Assembly (NCBI RefSeq): GCF_004353915.1
Contig: NZ_SMRP01000002.1
Coordinates: 396,574-460,573, forward strand
Origin: Paraburkholderia silviterrae
GTDB taxonomy: Bacteria; Pseudomonadota; Gammaproteobacteria; Burkholderiales; Burkholderiaceae
DNA: 64,000 bases
Direction: 5' to 3'
In this document: positions 45,151 through 53,348 of the stretch, piece by piece
Numbering within the stretch: position 1 is the stretch's first letter
Layout of the letters: every line of letters begins with the position of its first letter
Translations under genes and position numbers: made by a program
Notes under the pieces: generated by a model
The model's database searches: none
What the model was told of the DNA's origin: nothing
What the model saw: the letters and a program-made list of their open reading frames with translations, nothing else

Positions 45151-46389
45151 GTGAAACCGATCCTCAAATCCAACAAGCTGCAGAACGTTTGCTACGACAT
45201 CCGCGGGCCGGTGCTCGAGCATGCCAAGCGCCTCGAAGAAGAAGGCCACCGCATCATCAAGCTGAACATCGGCAATCTCGCGCCGTTCGGTTTCGACGCG
45301 CCCGACGAAGTCATCCAGGACATGATCCTGAACCTGCCGGGCTCCTCGGGGTATTCGGACTCGAAGGGGGTGTTCGCCGCGCGCAAGGCGATCATGCATT
45401 ACGCGCAGCAAAAGGGCGTCAAGGGCGTCGAGCTCGACGACATCTACATCGGCAACGGCGCGTCCGAGCTGATCGTGATGGCCATGCAGGCGCTCCTGAA
45501 CGACGAGGACGAAGTCCTGCTGCCGGCGCCCGACTATCCGCTCTGGACGGCGGCGGTGAGCCTGTCGGGCGGCACGCCCGTGCATTACATCTGCGACGAG
45601 TCGAACGGCTGGATGCCGGACCTCGACGACATTCGCGCGAAGATCACGCCGAACACGCGTGCGCTCGTGGTCATCAACCCGAACAACCCCACGGGGGCGC
45701 TGTATTCGGACGAGCTGCTGCGCGGCCTCGTGGCCATCGCGCGCGAGCACGGCCTGATCATCTTCGCCGATGAGGTCTACGACAAGATCATCTACGACGG
45801 CAAGACTCACACGGCGCTCGGCTCGCTCTCCGAAGACGTCATCACGGTCACGCTCAACAGCCTTTCGAAGAGCTATCGCGCGTGCGGCTACCGCGCGGGC
45901 TGGATGTTCATTTCGGGCCTGACGGCAGAGAACCGTCGCCGCGCGAAGGACTACACCGAAGGGCTCGGCATTCTGGCCTCGATGCGTCTGTGCGCGAACG
46001 TGCCCGGCCAGTATGCGATCCAGACGGCGCTGGGCGGCTACCAGAGCATCAACGAGCTGATCCAGCCGGGCGGGCGCCTGTATCGCCAGCGCGAGCTCGC
46101 CTACAACATGCTCACGGCCATTCCCGGCGTGACCTGCGTGAAGCCCGAGGCCGCGCTCTATATGTTCCCGCGCCTCGACCCCAAGCTTTATCCGATCCAG
46201 GACGATCAGCAGTTCATCCTGGACCTGCTGCTTGCGGAGCGCGTCCTGCTGGTGCAGGGCACGGGCTTCAACTGGAAGCAGCCGGACCACTTCCGCGTGG
46301 TGTTCCTGCCGAACGTCGACGACCTGACCGATTCTATCAACCGCATCGCGCGCTTCCTCGACGGCTATCGCCAAAGGCACGGCACTTGA
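45151..46389 (+). CDS. alaA: Glutamate-pyruvate aminotransferase AlaA
   Basis: A 412-aa class I/II PLP aminotransferase forming alanine from pyruvate and glutamate. Collinear with E. coli AlaA: KPILKSNKLQNVCYDIRGPVLEHAKRLEEEGH, LNIGNLAPFGFDAPDEV, YIGNGASELIVMAMQALLND, PNNPTGALYSDELL, PLP Lys in NSLSKSYRACGYRAGWM, RLCANVPGQYAIQTALGGYQSI. GTG 45151 is chosen because VKPILKSNKL then aligns with the E. coli start MSPIEKSSKL; a TTG six codons upstream is possible. Precedes hom-thrC, possibly co-transcribed. Confidence 0.94.
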   Translation: MKPILKSNKLQNVCYDIRGPVLEHAKRLEEEGHRIIKLNIGNLAPFGFDAPDEVIQDMILNLPGSSGYSDSKGVFAARKAIMHYAQQKGVKGVELDDIYIGNGASELIVMAMQALLNDEDEVLLPAPDYPLWTAAVSLSGGTPVHYICDESNGWMPDLDDIRAKITPNTRALVVINPNNPTGALYSDELLRGLVAIAREHGLIIFADEVYDKIIYDGKTHTALGSLSEDVITVTLNSLSKSYRACGYRAGWMFISGLTAENRRRAKDYTEGLGILASMRLCANVPGQYAIQTALGGYQSINELIQPGGRLYRQRELAYNMLTAIPGVTCVKPEAALYMFPRLDPKLYPIQDDQQFILDLLLAERVLLVQGTGFNWKQPDHFRVVFLPNVDDLTDSINRIARFLDGYRQRHGT

Positions 46390-46487
46390 GCGGCGCCTGA
46401 GGCACACGACATGCGCGCCGCCCGCTTGATGTTCAGGTGCGGCGCAACCGCTTTTCCTTTTTACACACTTAGACGAACACACGCTGC

Positions 46488-47819
46488 ATGGAACCGATCA
46501 AAGTAGGTCTCTTGGGCTTCGGCACGGTAGGCAGCGGCACCTTCACGGTACTGCGCCGCAACCAGGAAGAAATCAAACGCCGCGCGGGCCGCGGCATCGA
46601 GGTTGCGCGCATCGCCGTGCGCAACCCGGCCAAAGCCACGGCGGCGCTCGGCAGCGAGGCCGGCACCGTCGAATTGACGAGCGACTTCAATGCGGTCGTC
46701 GATGACCCGTCGATTTCGATCGTCGCCGAAATGATCGGCGGCACGAGTGTCGCGAAGGATCTCGTGCTGCGCGCGATCGCCAACGGCAAGCACGTGGTCA
46801 CCGCGAACAAGGCCCTGCTGGCGGTCCACGGCACCGAGATCTTCGAAGCGGCGCGCGCCAAGGGCGTGATGGTCGCGTTCGAGGCGGCGGTCGCGGGCGG
46901 CATTCCCATCATCAAGGCGCTGCGCGAAGGCCTCACGGCCAACCGCATCGAGTACATCGCCGGCATCATCAACGGCACCACGAACTACATCCTCTCGGAG
47001 ATGCGCGAGCGCGGCCTCGACTTCGCGACCGCACTGAAGGGTGCGCAGGAGCTGGGCTACGCCGAAGCCGATCCGACCTTCGACATCGAAGGCGTGGACG
47101 CCGCGCACAAGGCCACGATCATGAGCGCGATCGCGTTCGGCGTGCCCGTGCAGTTCGACAAGGCGTATGTCGAGGGCATCAGCAAGCTCGACGCCATCGA
47201 CATCAAGTACGCGGAAGAGCTCGGCTATCGCATCAAGCTGCTCGGCATCGCGCGCCGCACGGACAAGGGCATCGAGCTGCGCACACATCCGACGCTGATT
47301 CCGGCCAAGCGCCTGCTCGCGAACGTGGAAGGCGCGATGAATGCGGTGGTCGTGCACGGCGACGCCGTGGGCACGACGCTCTATTACGGCAAGGGCGCGG
47401 GTGCGGAGCCGACGGCCTCGGCTGTGGTGGCCGATCTCGTCGATGTCACGCGCCTGCACACGGCCGACCCCGAGCACCGCGTGCCGCATCTGGCGTTCCA
47501 GCCGGAGAGCCTCTCGAACACGCCGATCCTGCCGATCGAGGAAGTCACGAGCGGCTACTACCTGCGCCTGCGCGTGGCGGACCAGACCGGCGTGATGGCC
47601 GACATCACGCGCATCCTCGCCGACAGCGGCATTTCGATCGACGCGCTGCTGCAAAAGGAGTCGGAGCAGATCGACGCGCAGGGCAAGGCGGAAACCGACA
47701 TCATCCTGATCACGCACGAGACGGTTGAAAAGCGCGTCAACGCGGCGATCGCGCAGATCGAGAAGCTGGCGACTGTGAAGTCGTCGGTGACGAAGCTGCG
47801 CATGGAAGGACTGAACTAA
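46488..47819 (+). CDS. hom: Homoserine dehydrogenase
   Basis: A 443-aa NAD(P)-dependent enzyme reducing aspartate semialdehyde to homoserine. Visible: Rossmann GFGTVGSGTFTVLRRN, VTANKALLAVHG, family signature GIINGTTNYILSEM...FATALKGAQELGYAEADPTFDIEGVDAAHK, and a C-terminal ACT domain (about 350-430: YYLRLRVADQTGVMADITRILADSGISIDALLQK) for feedback control by threonine. Ten bases before thrC, so the two are an operon. Confidence 0.97.
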   Translation: MEPIKVGLLGFGTVGSGTFTVLRRNQEEIKRRAGRGIEVARIAVRNPAKATAALGSEAGTVELTSDFNAVVDDPSISIVAEMIGGTSVAKDLVLRAIANGKHVVTANKALLAVHGTEIFEAARAKGVMVAFEAAVAGGIPIIKALREGLTANRIEYIAGIINGTTNYILSEMRERGLDFATALKGAQELGYAEADPTFDIEGVDAAHKATIMSAIAFGVPVQFDKAYVEGISKLDAIDIKYAEELGYRIKLLGIARRTDKGIELRTHPTLIPAKRLLANVEGAMNAVVVHGDAVGTTLYYGKGAGAEPTASAVVADLVDVTRLHTADPEHRVPHLAFQPESLSNTPILPIEEVTSGYYLRLRVADQTGVMADITRILADSGISIDALLQKESEQIDAQGKAETDIILITHETVEKRVNAAIAQIEKLATVKSSVTKLRMEGLN

Positions 47820-47829
47820 GGGCAAGGCA

Positions 47830-49281
47830 ATGAATTACGTATCCACGCGCGGCGCGGGCGCCGGCGAGCATCACTCGTTTTCCGACATCTTGCTGGGCGG
47901 CCTCGCGCGCGACGGCGGCCTGTATCTGCCGGCCGAATATCCGCGCATCGCCGAGGAAGAACTCGCGCGCTGGCGCGGCCTCTCGTACGCGGATCTCGCG
48001 TTCGAGATCCTCTCGAAGTTCAGCGACGACATTCCCGCCGAGGACCTGCGCGACCTGACGCGCCGCACCTATACGGCCGCGACGTACTGCAACGTGCGTC
48101 ACGGCGAGGACGCCAGCAAGATCACGCCGCTCACCACGCTCGGCGAGGAAAACGGCGCGAAGCTCTCGCTGCTCGAGCTCTCGAACGGTCCGACGCTCGC
48201 GTTCAAGGACATGGCGATGCAGCTGCTCGGCAACCTGTTCGAGTACGCGCTCGCGAAGGCGGGGCAGCAGCTGAACATCCTCGGCGCGACTTCCGGCGAC
48301 ACCGGCAGCGCCGCCGAATACGCGATGCGCGGCAAGAAGGGCGTGCGCGTGTTCATGCTCTCGCCGCACAAGAAGATGAGCGCGTTCCAGACGGCGCAGA
48401 TGTTCAGCCTGCAGGACCCGAACATCTTCAATCTGGCCGTGGAAGGCGTGTTCGACGACTGCCAGGACATCGTCAAGGCCGTCTCGAACGATCACGCGTA
48501 CAAGGCGCAGCAGAAGATCGGCACGGTCAACTCGATCAACTGGGCGCGCGTCGTGGCCCAGGTCGTCTACTACTTCGCGGGCTATTTCGCGGCCACGAAG
48601 AGCAACGACGAGCGCGTCTCGTTCACGGTGCCCTCGGGCAACTTCGGCAACGTCTGCGCGGGCCATATCGCACGCATGATGGGCCTGCCGATCGAGAAGC
48701 TCGTGGTGGCGACGAACGAGAACGACGTGCTCGACGAGTTCTTCCGCACGGGCATCTATCGCGTGCGCGGCGCGGAGCAGACGTATCACACGACCAGCCC
48801 GAGCATGGACATCTCGAAGGCGTCGAATTTCGAGCGGTTCGTCTACGACCTGCTCGGCCGCGATCCGGCGCGCGTGACGCAGTTGTTCCGCGACGTCGAG
48901 GAAAAGGGCGGTTTCGATCTCGCGGCAAGCGGTGACTTCGTGCGCGTGCAGCAGTTCGGCTTCGTTTCGGGCCGCAGCAGCCACGAGGACCGTATCGCCA
49001 CGATCCGCGACGTGCATACGCGCTACAAGACCATGATCGATACCCATACCGCCGACGGCGTGAAGGTCGCGCGCGAGCACCTGCAGCCGGGCGTGCCGAT
49101 GATCGTGCTCGAAACCGCGCAGCCGGTGAAGTTCGGCGAGACGATCCGCGAAGCGCTCGAATGCGAGCCGGAGCGTCCGGCCGGGTTCGAAGGCCTCGAG
49201 GCGCTGCCGCAGCGCTTCGAAGTGATGCCGGCGGATGCGCAGCGCGTGAAGGACTACATCGCCGCGCATACGGGGCTTTGA
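47830..49281 (+). CDS. thrC: Threonine synthase
   Basis: A 483-aa PLP enzyme converting O-phosphohomoserine to threonine. Long class II form: MNYVSTRGAG...HSFSDILLGGLARDGGLYLPAEYP; PLP Lys in LSNGPTLAFKDMAMQLLGNLFEYAL; phosphate site LGATSGDTGSAAEYAMRGKKGV; FTVPSGNFGNVCAGHIARMMGLPI. Directly after hom. Its TGA lies within the first unit of a 13-bp triple repeat. Confidence 0.97.
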   Translation: MNYVSTRGAGAGEHHSFSDILLGGLARDGGLYLPAEYPRIAEEELARWRGLSYADLAFEILSKFSDDIPAEDLRDLTRRTYTAATYCNVRHGEDASKITPLTTLGEENGAKLSLLELSNGPTLAFKDMAMQLLGNLFEYALAKAGQQLNILGATSGDTGSAAEYAMRGKKGVRVFMLSPHKKMSAFQTAQMFSLQDPNIFNLAVEGVFDDCQDIVKAVSNDHAYKAQQKIGTVNSINWARVVAQVVYYFAGYFAATKSNDERVSFTVPSGNFGNVCAGHIARMMGLPIEKLVVATNENDVLDEFFRTGIYRVRGAEQTYHTTSPSMDISKASNFERFVYDLLGRDPARVTQLFRDVEEKGGFDLAASGDFVRVQQFGFVSGRSSHEDRIATIRDVHTRYKTMIDTHTADGVKVAREHLQPGVPMIVLETAQPVKFGETIREALECEPERPAGFEGLEALPQRFEVMPADAQRVKDYIAAHTGL

Positions 49282-49315
49282 TGGCCCGGTTTGATGCCCC
49301 GGTTTGATGTCTTTT
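49277..49315 (+). repeat. Three 13-bp repeats spanning the thrC stop codon
   Basis: TTTGATGGCCCGG, TTTGATGCCCCGG, TTTGATGTCTTTT. The thrC TGA (49279-49281) is inside the first unit, and TGA recurs in the other two. Confidence 0.85.
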
Positions 49316-49330
49316 CGAGGGCCGTATGAA

Positions 49331-49365
49331 CCCCGGCCGCGGGCGTTGCCCGCTCGCGGTCGGGG
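49331..49365 (+). terminator. GC-rich hairpin after thrC
   Basis: Interrupted stem CCCCGGCCGCG...CGCGGTCGGGG closing a GC loop, 50 bases after thrC. There is no T-run, so a termination role is unproven. Confidence 0.4.
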
Positions 49366-49534
49366 CGCTGCACATGCGTGGCGCCGGGGTTCCGGCCGTC
49401 GCGGTAAGGTTGCAGCGAATGCAGGAGATAAGGCGCAGCGGCGCAATGCCGCGTCCCCGCCGCTACAATAACGACAGACCATCCCTGTCGAGCGCGCCGC
49501 GAGCGGCGCCCAGCCAAGCCCACTATCCCCGCCA

Positions 49535-50854
49535 ATGTCCACGCCTCAATCCCCATCCTCCGCCGCGCCTGCGCCGCGCGCGCCGATGCTGTCGACCGCC
49601 GACGCGCTCGCCACGCTGCTTGCCGCCGCGAAGCCGCTGACCGAAGCAGCGCACGCGAGCGCAACCGAGACACTTTCGACCTTCGATGCGCTCAATCGCG
49701 TGCTGGCGGTCGAGGTCGTCTCGCCGCTCGACGTGCCGCCGATGCACACGAGCGCGATGGACGGCTACGCGGTGCGCGTGGCCGATCTCACGCAAGGCAG
49801 CCGCCGGCTGCCGGTCTCGCAGCGCATTCCTGCCGGACATGCGCCGCAGCCGCTCGCTGCAGGGACGGCCGCGCGCATCTTCACGGGCGCGACGGTGCCT
49901 CCGGGCGCCGACGCCGTGGTGATGCAGGAGCAGACCGAGACCGACGGCGGCGACGTGACGATCCTGCACACGCCCAAAGTGGGCGAGTGGATTACGGCAC
50001 AGGGCGCCGACATCAAGAGCGGCTCGGTGATTTTGCCTGCGGGCACGCGGCTCTCGCCGGCGGCGCTCGGGCTGGCGGCGTCGGTGGGGTCTGCGACGCT
50101 CACGGTCGCGCGCCGCGTGAAAGTGGCGGTGTTCTTCACCGGTGACGAACTGACCATGCCGGGCGAGCCGCTCAAGCCGGGCGCGATCTATAACTCGAAC
50201 CGCTTCACCCTGACGGGCCTCCTGCGCAATCTGGGCTGCGAGGTGACCGATTACGGCATCGTGCCGGATCGGCTCGATGTCACCCGTGCGACGCTGCGCG
50301 AGGCTGCCGCGAAGCACGACCTGATCCTGACCTCGGGCGGCGTCTCCGTGGGCGAGGAAGACCACGTGAGGCCCGCGGTTGAGGCCGAAGGCCGCATCAA
50401 CATGTGGCAGATCGCAATGAAGCCGGGCAAGCCGCTCGCGTTCGGCGCGGTGCGGCGGCCGCAAGACGGAGCGCAGACTGCCGCAGGCAAGGACGCCAGC
50501 ATGAGCGCCGATGAAGCGTTCTTCATCGGCCTGCCCGGCAATCCGGTCTCGAGCTTCGTCACTTTCCTGCTGTTCGTGCGGCCTTTCCTGCTGCGCCTCG
50601 CCGGCGCGGCGCACGTGAGCCCGCGCGCGCTCTCGCTGCGCGCCGACTTCACGCAGGCCAAGGCCGACCGCCGCAACGAATTCCTGCGCGCGCGCGTGAA
50701 CCCGGCGGGCGGCCTCGACCTGTTCGCGAACCAGAGCTCGGCGGTGCTCACGTCGACCGTATGGGGCGACGGGCTCATCGACAACCCGCCGAATCATGCG
50801 ATCAGTGCGGGCGAGACCGTGCGTTTCATTCCTTTCACCGAATTGCTGTACTGA
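49535..50854 (+). CDS. moeA: Molybdopterin molybdotransferase MoeA
   Basis: A 439-aa enzyme inserting molybdate into adenylylated molybdopterin. MoeA domains in order: VPPMHTSAMDGYAVRVADL (about 68-86), IPAGHAPQPLAAGTAARIFTGATVPPGADAVVMQE, GDELTMPGEPLKPGAIYNSNRF, LILTSGGVSVGEEDHV, FGLPGNPVSSF-type IGLPGNPVSSFVTFLLFVRPFLLRL, and C-terminal domain IV. A 25-residue Ala/Gly/Asp insert (about 305-325) interrupts the usual sequence. Starts the moeA-moaD-moaE operon. Confidence 0.95.
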   Translation: MSTPQSPSSAAPAPRAPMLSTADALATLLAAAKPLTEAAHASATETLSTFDALNRVLAVEVVSPLDVPPMHTSAMDGYAVRVADLTQGSRRLPVSQRIPAGHAPQPLAAGTAARIFTGATVPPGADAVVMQEQTETDGGDVTILHTPKVGEWITAQGADIKSGSVILPAGTRLSPAALGLAASVGSATLTVARRVKVAVFFTGDELTMPGEPLKPGAIYNSNRFTLTGLLRNLGCEVTDYGIVPDRLDVTRATLREAAAKHDLILTSGGVSVGEEDHVRPAVEAEGRINMWQIAMKPGKPLAFGAVRRPQDGAQTAAGKDASMSADEAFFIGLPGNPVSSFVTFLLFVRPFLLRLAGAAHVSPRALSLRADFTQAKADRRNEFLRARVNPAGGLDLFANQSSAVLTSTVWGDGLIDNPPNHAISAGETVRFIPFTELLY

Positions 50855-50864
50855 GCGTCATCCG

Positions 50865-51122
50865 ATGAAGATCCAGTTGAAATTTTTTGCGAGCGTGCGC
50901 GAGGCACTAGGTGTGGCCGACGAAACGGTCACGCTGCCCGAGAGCATCGTCACGGTGGGCGACGTGCGCGGCTGGCTGCGCGCACGCGGCGGCGTCTGGG
51001 CGGAAACGCTGGCGGAGGGGCGCGCGCTGCGCATGGCCTGCAATCACGTCATGACCGATCCGGGCACGCGCATCACCGAGGGCTGCGAGGTGGCGTTTTT
51101 CCCGCCCGTCACGGGCGGTTGA
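50865..51122 (+). CDS. moaD: Molybdopterin synthase small subunit MoaD
   Basis: An 85-aa ubiquitin-like sulfur carrier: MKIQLKFFASVREALGVADETVTLP, ending VAFFPPVTGG with the C-terminal Gly-Gly that becomes thiocarboxylated. It donates sulfur to precursor Z within the MoaD-MoaE complex. Starts ten bases after moeA; moaE follows 36 bases later. Confidence 0.96.
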   Translation: MKIQLKFFASVREALGVADETVTLPESIVTVGDVRGWLRARGGVWAETLAEGRALRMACNHVMTDPGTRITEGCEVAFFPPVTGG

Positions 51123-51158
51123 CCCACGAATACGACCCAAACGACGAGGAGTGCGGTC

Positions 51159-51638
51159 ATGCCAGTGCGTGTCCAGACCGAAGATTTCGACCTGACAACC
51201 GAGGTTGCACAACTGCGCGCGGACAACCCGGCGATCGGCGCGGTGGCGTGCTTCGTCGGGACGGTGCGCGACCTCAACGACGGCAGTGCGGTGGCGGGCA
51301 TGGAGCTCGAGCACTATCCGGGCATGACGGAGAAGGCGCTGGAGGGCATCGTCGCCGAGGCGCAGCGGCGCTGGCCCGGCATTGAAGTGCTGATCATCCA
51401 CCGGGTGGGCAAGCTCGCGCCGCTCGACCAGATCGTGCTGGTCGCGACGACTTCGAAGCATCGTGGCGATGCCTTCGCGTCGTGCGAGTTCGTCATGGAC
51501 TATCTGAAGTCCGAGGCGCCGTTCTGGAAGAAGGAAGAGACCGAGCACGGCGCGCGCTGGGTGGACGCGCGCGAGAGCGACGACGCGGCGCTGGCGCGCT
51601 GGGGCGTGAGCTCGACGAATGCGGAGAAGGAAACCTGA
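51159..51638 (+). CDS. moaE: Molybdopterin synthase large subunit MoaE
   Basis: A 159-aa catalytic subunit: IGAVACFVGTVRDLNDGSAVAGMELEHYPGMTEKAL, IIHRVGKLAPLDQIVLVATTSKHRGDAFASCEFVMDYLKSEAPFWKKEE with the active-site Lys residues. Pairs with MoaD. ACGAGGAGTG ribosome site. Confidence 0.96.
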   Translation: MPVRVQTEDFDLTTEVAQLRADNPAIGAVACFVGTVRDLNDGSAVAGMELEHYPGMTEKALEGIVAEAQRRWPGIEVLIIHRVGKLAPLDQIVLVATTSKHRGDAFASCEFVMDYLKSEAPFWKKEETEHGARWVDARESDDAALARWGVSSTNAEKET

Positions 51639-51727
51639 GCGCACAGCCGGCCGCAGCATAGTTCCGGTGTTGCGGAATTATGGCGGCGCATGGGCTGTCA
51701 GCCACCGTGATTCCTGTGATATCGGAA

Positions 51728-51752
51728 CGATGGTTCACGATCAGGACCATCG
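51728..51752. terminator. Inverted repeat between convergent moaE and haemoglobin genes
   Basis: CGATGGT and ACCATCG separated by 11 bases, in the 168-base gap between two convergent genes. No T-run on either side, so it is a weak candidate for a shared termination structure. Confidence 0.35.
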
Positions 51753-51806
51753 GCCGTAAATGTGCAACTAACAGCCTATGAGTCCAGCCCGCGCAAGGCG
51801 GGTGGT

Positions 51807-52367
51807 TCAGTGCGAACGGGTGGCTTCGTCCTCGTCCATCGAGCGTCCGATGAATTTAGCCGGAAACGGTTCGCCAGTCGGGCGGGTGGGCAGATCATGG
51901 CCGTGGCCAACCGGGCGTCGCCGTGGCGCAACCGATTCCAGCAACGCCTGCTGCTCAGGCGGAATCGCGTAATCCCAGCCGAAGCGGCTCAACTGCAGGC
52001 TTTGCGCGATGCGCAGCGCGGGCTCCATGAACTGCACCGCCGCCGCAGGCTCGTAATGCGCCTCTACCGTGTCGAGAAAGAGATAGAGCCAGTGGCTGAA
52101 ATGCTTCGGCTCGACGCCCGGCACCGGATCGTGCGCCTGCTGCACATTGCCGCGATATGTCTTCGTGCCGAGCACGAGACTCGACCAGAAGCGGCACATT
52201 TTCGGCAGATGTTCGTCCCAACGGCCGGCCAGCACGCCGTCGAAAACAGGGCCGAGCAGGGCGTCGTCGCGCACGCGGTCGTAGAACGCGTAGACAAGCT
52301 CGCGGATGTTCTCTTCGGTGGGTGCAGTGTGCCGCACGGGAGCGGCGCTGGCGTCGGGATGAGTCAT
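51807..52367 (-). CDS. Group III truncated haemoglobin
   Basis: A 186-aa globin of the TrHb3 type: ENIRELVYAFYDRVRDDALLGPVFDGVL, WDEHLPKMCRFWSSLVLGTKTYRGN, HFSHWLYLFLDTVEAHY with the proximal His in PKHFSHW. The C-terminal about 40 residues (APRRRPVGHGHDLPTRPTGEPFPAKF) extend beyond the fold. Such proteins bind O2 or NO; location next to nsrR suggests a role in nitric-oxide or nitrosative stress, but that is inferred. Divergent from nsrR across a site matching NsrR. Confidence 0.9.
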   Translation of the reverse strand: MTHPDASAAPVRHTAPTEENIRELVYAFYDRVRDDALLGPVFDGVLAGRWDEHLPKMCRFWSSLVLGTKTYRGNVQQAHDPVPGVEPKHFSHWLYLFLDTVEAHYEPAAAVQFMEPALRIAQSLQLSRFGWDYAIPPEQQALLESVAPRRRPVGHGHDLPTRPTGEPFPAKFIGRSMDEDEATRSH

Positions 52368-52455
52368 GTCGGAAGCCTGGGGCGATGCGCTGAGCCGCCG
52401 TGCGGCGGTTCACGGGTCATGCGAATTGCAGCAAACTGCGGCGCGAACGACTGTG

Positions 52456-52499
52456 AAGTCCTGGTCGAAGCGCTGGTCGAAGTCCTAGTCGAAGCGCCC
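52456..52499 (+). repeat. Imperfect 12-bp tandem repeats upstream of nsrR
   Basis: AAGTCCTGGTCG, AAGCGCTGGTCG, AAGTCCTAGTCG and a partial AAGCGCCC. They lie 20 bases before the NsrR-like site, in the haemoglobin-nsrR divergent region. Confidence 0.8.
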
Positions 52500-52519
52500 A
52501 TAATACACAGGCGATCAAA

Positions 52520-52542
52520 AACTTGCATGCGGCTTGCATGTT
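52520..52542. promoter_or_regulatory. NsrR-type operator
   Basis: Two 11-bp half-sites separated by one base (11-1-11): AACTTGCATGC, then G, then GCTTGCATGTT. The second read on the other strand is AACATGCAAGC, nine of eleven matching. Length and spacing equal the NsrR consensus AAGATGCATTT-A-AAATGCATCTT. It lies between the haemoglobin and nsrR starts and could control both. Confidence 0.75.
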
Positions 52543-52588
52543 ATTGTACGGATTCCCGCGCCTGCGCGCCCACCCACCTGCCGGCACC

Positions 52589-53089
52589 ATGAGACTGACC
52601 GATTACACCGATTATTCGCTGCGCGTGATGCTTTATCTCGCACTGCGCCGCGACGGGCTCTCGACGATCCAGGAGATCTCGGACGCCTACGGCATATCGA
52701 AGAACCATCTGATGAAGGTGGTGCAGCGTTTGGGCGAACTGGGCTGGGTCGATACCATCCGCGGGCGCAACGGTGGCTTGCGGCTCGGGCCGAATTCGCT
52801 CGAATTGAGCGTCGGCGCGGTGGTGCGGCAGACCGAGAGCGATTTCGCGCTCGTCGGATGCTTCCCCGACGAGCATGGCGAGCGCCGAAGCTGCGTCATT
52901 GAGCCGCAATGCCGGCTCAAGCACGCGCTGGCGGCGGCGCGCGACGCCTTCCTCGCCGAACTCGACCGGCACACCATCGGCGAGCTGGTGCAGCCCGCGG
53001 GTGAGCTGACCGGCTTGTTGGGCCTCGCGCCCATTACGTTCGTACCCCGCGCGCGGGCCGCCCGGCACGCGCCGTCGCGCGAGCACTGA
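52589..53089 (+). CDS. nsrR: Nitric-oxide-sensing repressor NsrR (Rrf2 family)
   Basis: A 166-aa Rrf2-family regulator. Winged helix MRLTDYTDYSLRVMLYLALRRDGLSTIQEISDAYGISKNHLMKVVQRLGELGWVDTIRGRNGGLRL. Fe-S ligands LVGCFPDE, RRSCVIEPQC (C-x10-C-x5-C) identify NsrR rather than IscR. It represses NO-detoxification genes until NO damages its cluster. ATG 52589 fits the family start MRLTDYTDY. Divergent from a truncated haemoglobin. Confidence 0.93.
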   Translation: MRLTDYTDYSLRVMLYLALRRDGLSTIQEISDAYGISKNHLMKVVQRLGELGWVDTIRGRNGGLRLGPNSLELSVGAVVRQTESDFALVGCFPDEHGERRSCVIEPQCRLKHALAAARDAFLAELDRHTIGELVQPAGELTGLLGLAPITFVPRARAARHAPSREH

Positions 53090-53284
53090 AGCGCGGCGCG
53101 ACCGGCGTCCGCTTATTCCGTCGGCGCTCCTGCGGTCTATTCTCATAGAGCTACCCTGGTTCACCTGGCCGGTCCGCCGTTTTGCGGCAGGCCGGGCGCG
53201 GTCGTTCGCCCAGATCTGCCCGGGCTGGCGGGCGGCTAAACCGGGCCTCGCGCGGAACAATCGGAAAAAATGACAGGGTGCCCG

Positions 53285-53312
53285 CTTGAAACCAGCGCAA
53301 TGCCCCTCAAAT
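53285..53312 (+). promoter_or_regulatory. Sigma-32-type (heat shock) promoter of clpB
   Basis: CTTGAAA at 53285-53291, 11-base spacer, then CCCCTCAAAT at 53303-53312, close to the sigma-32 consensus CTTGAAA...CCCCATNT, with a slightly short spacer. It lies 36 bases before the clpB ATG. Confidence 0.7.
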
Positions 53313-53348
53313 TTGGTGACAGTTAAGATATTGGAGGTCTCCATTTAA

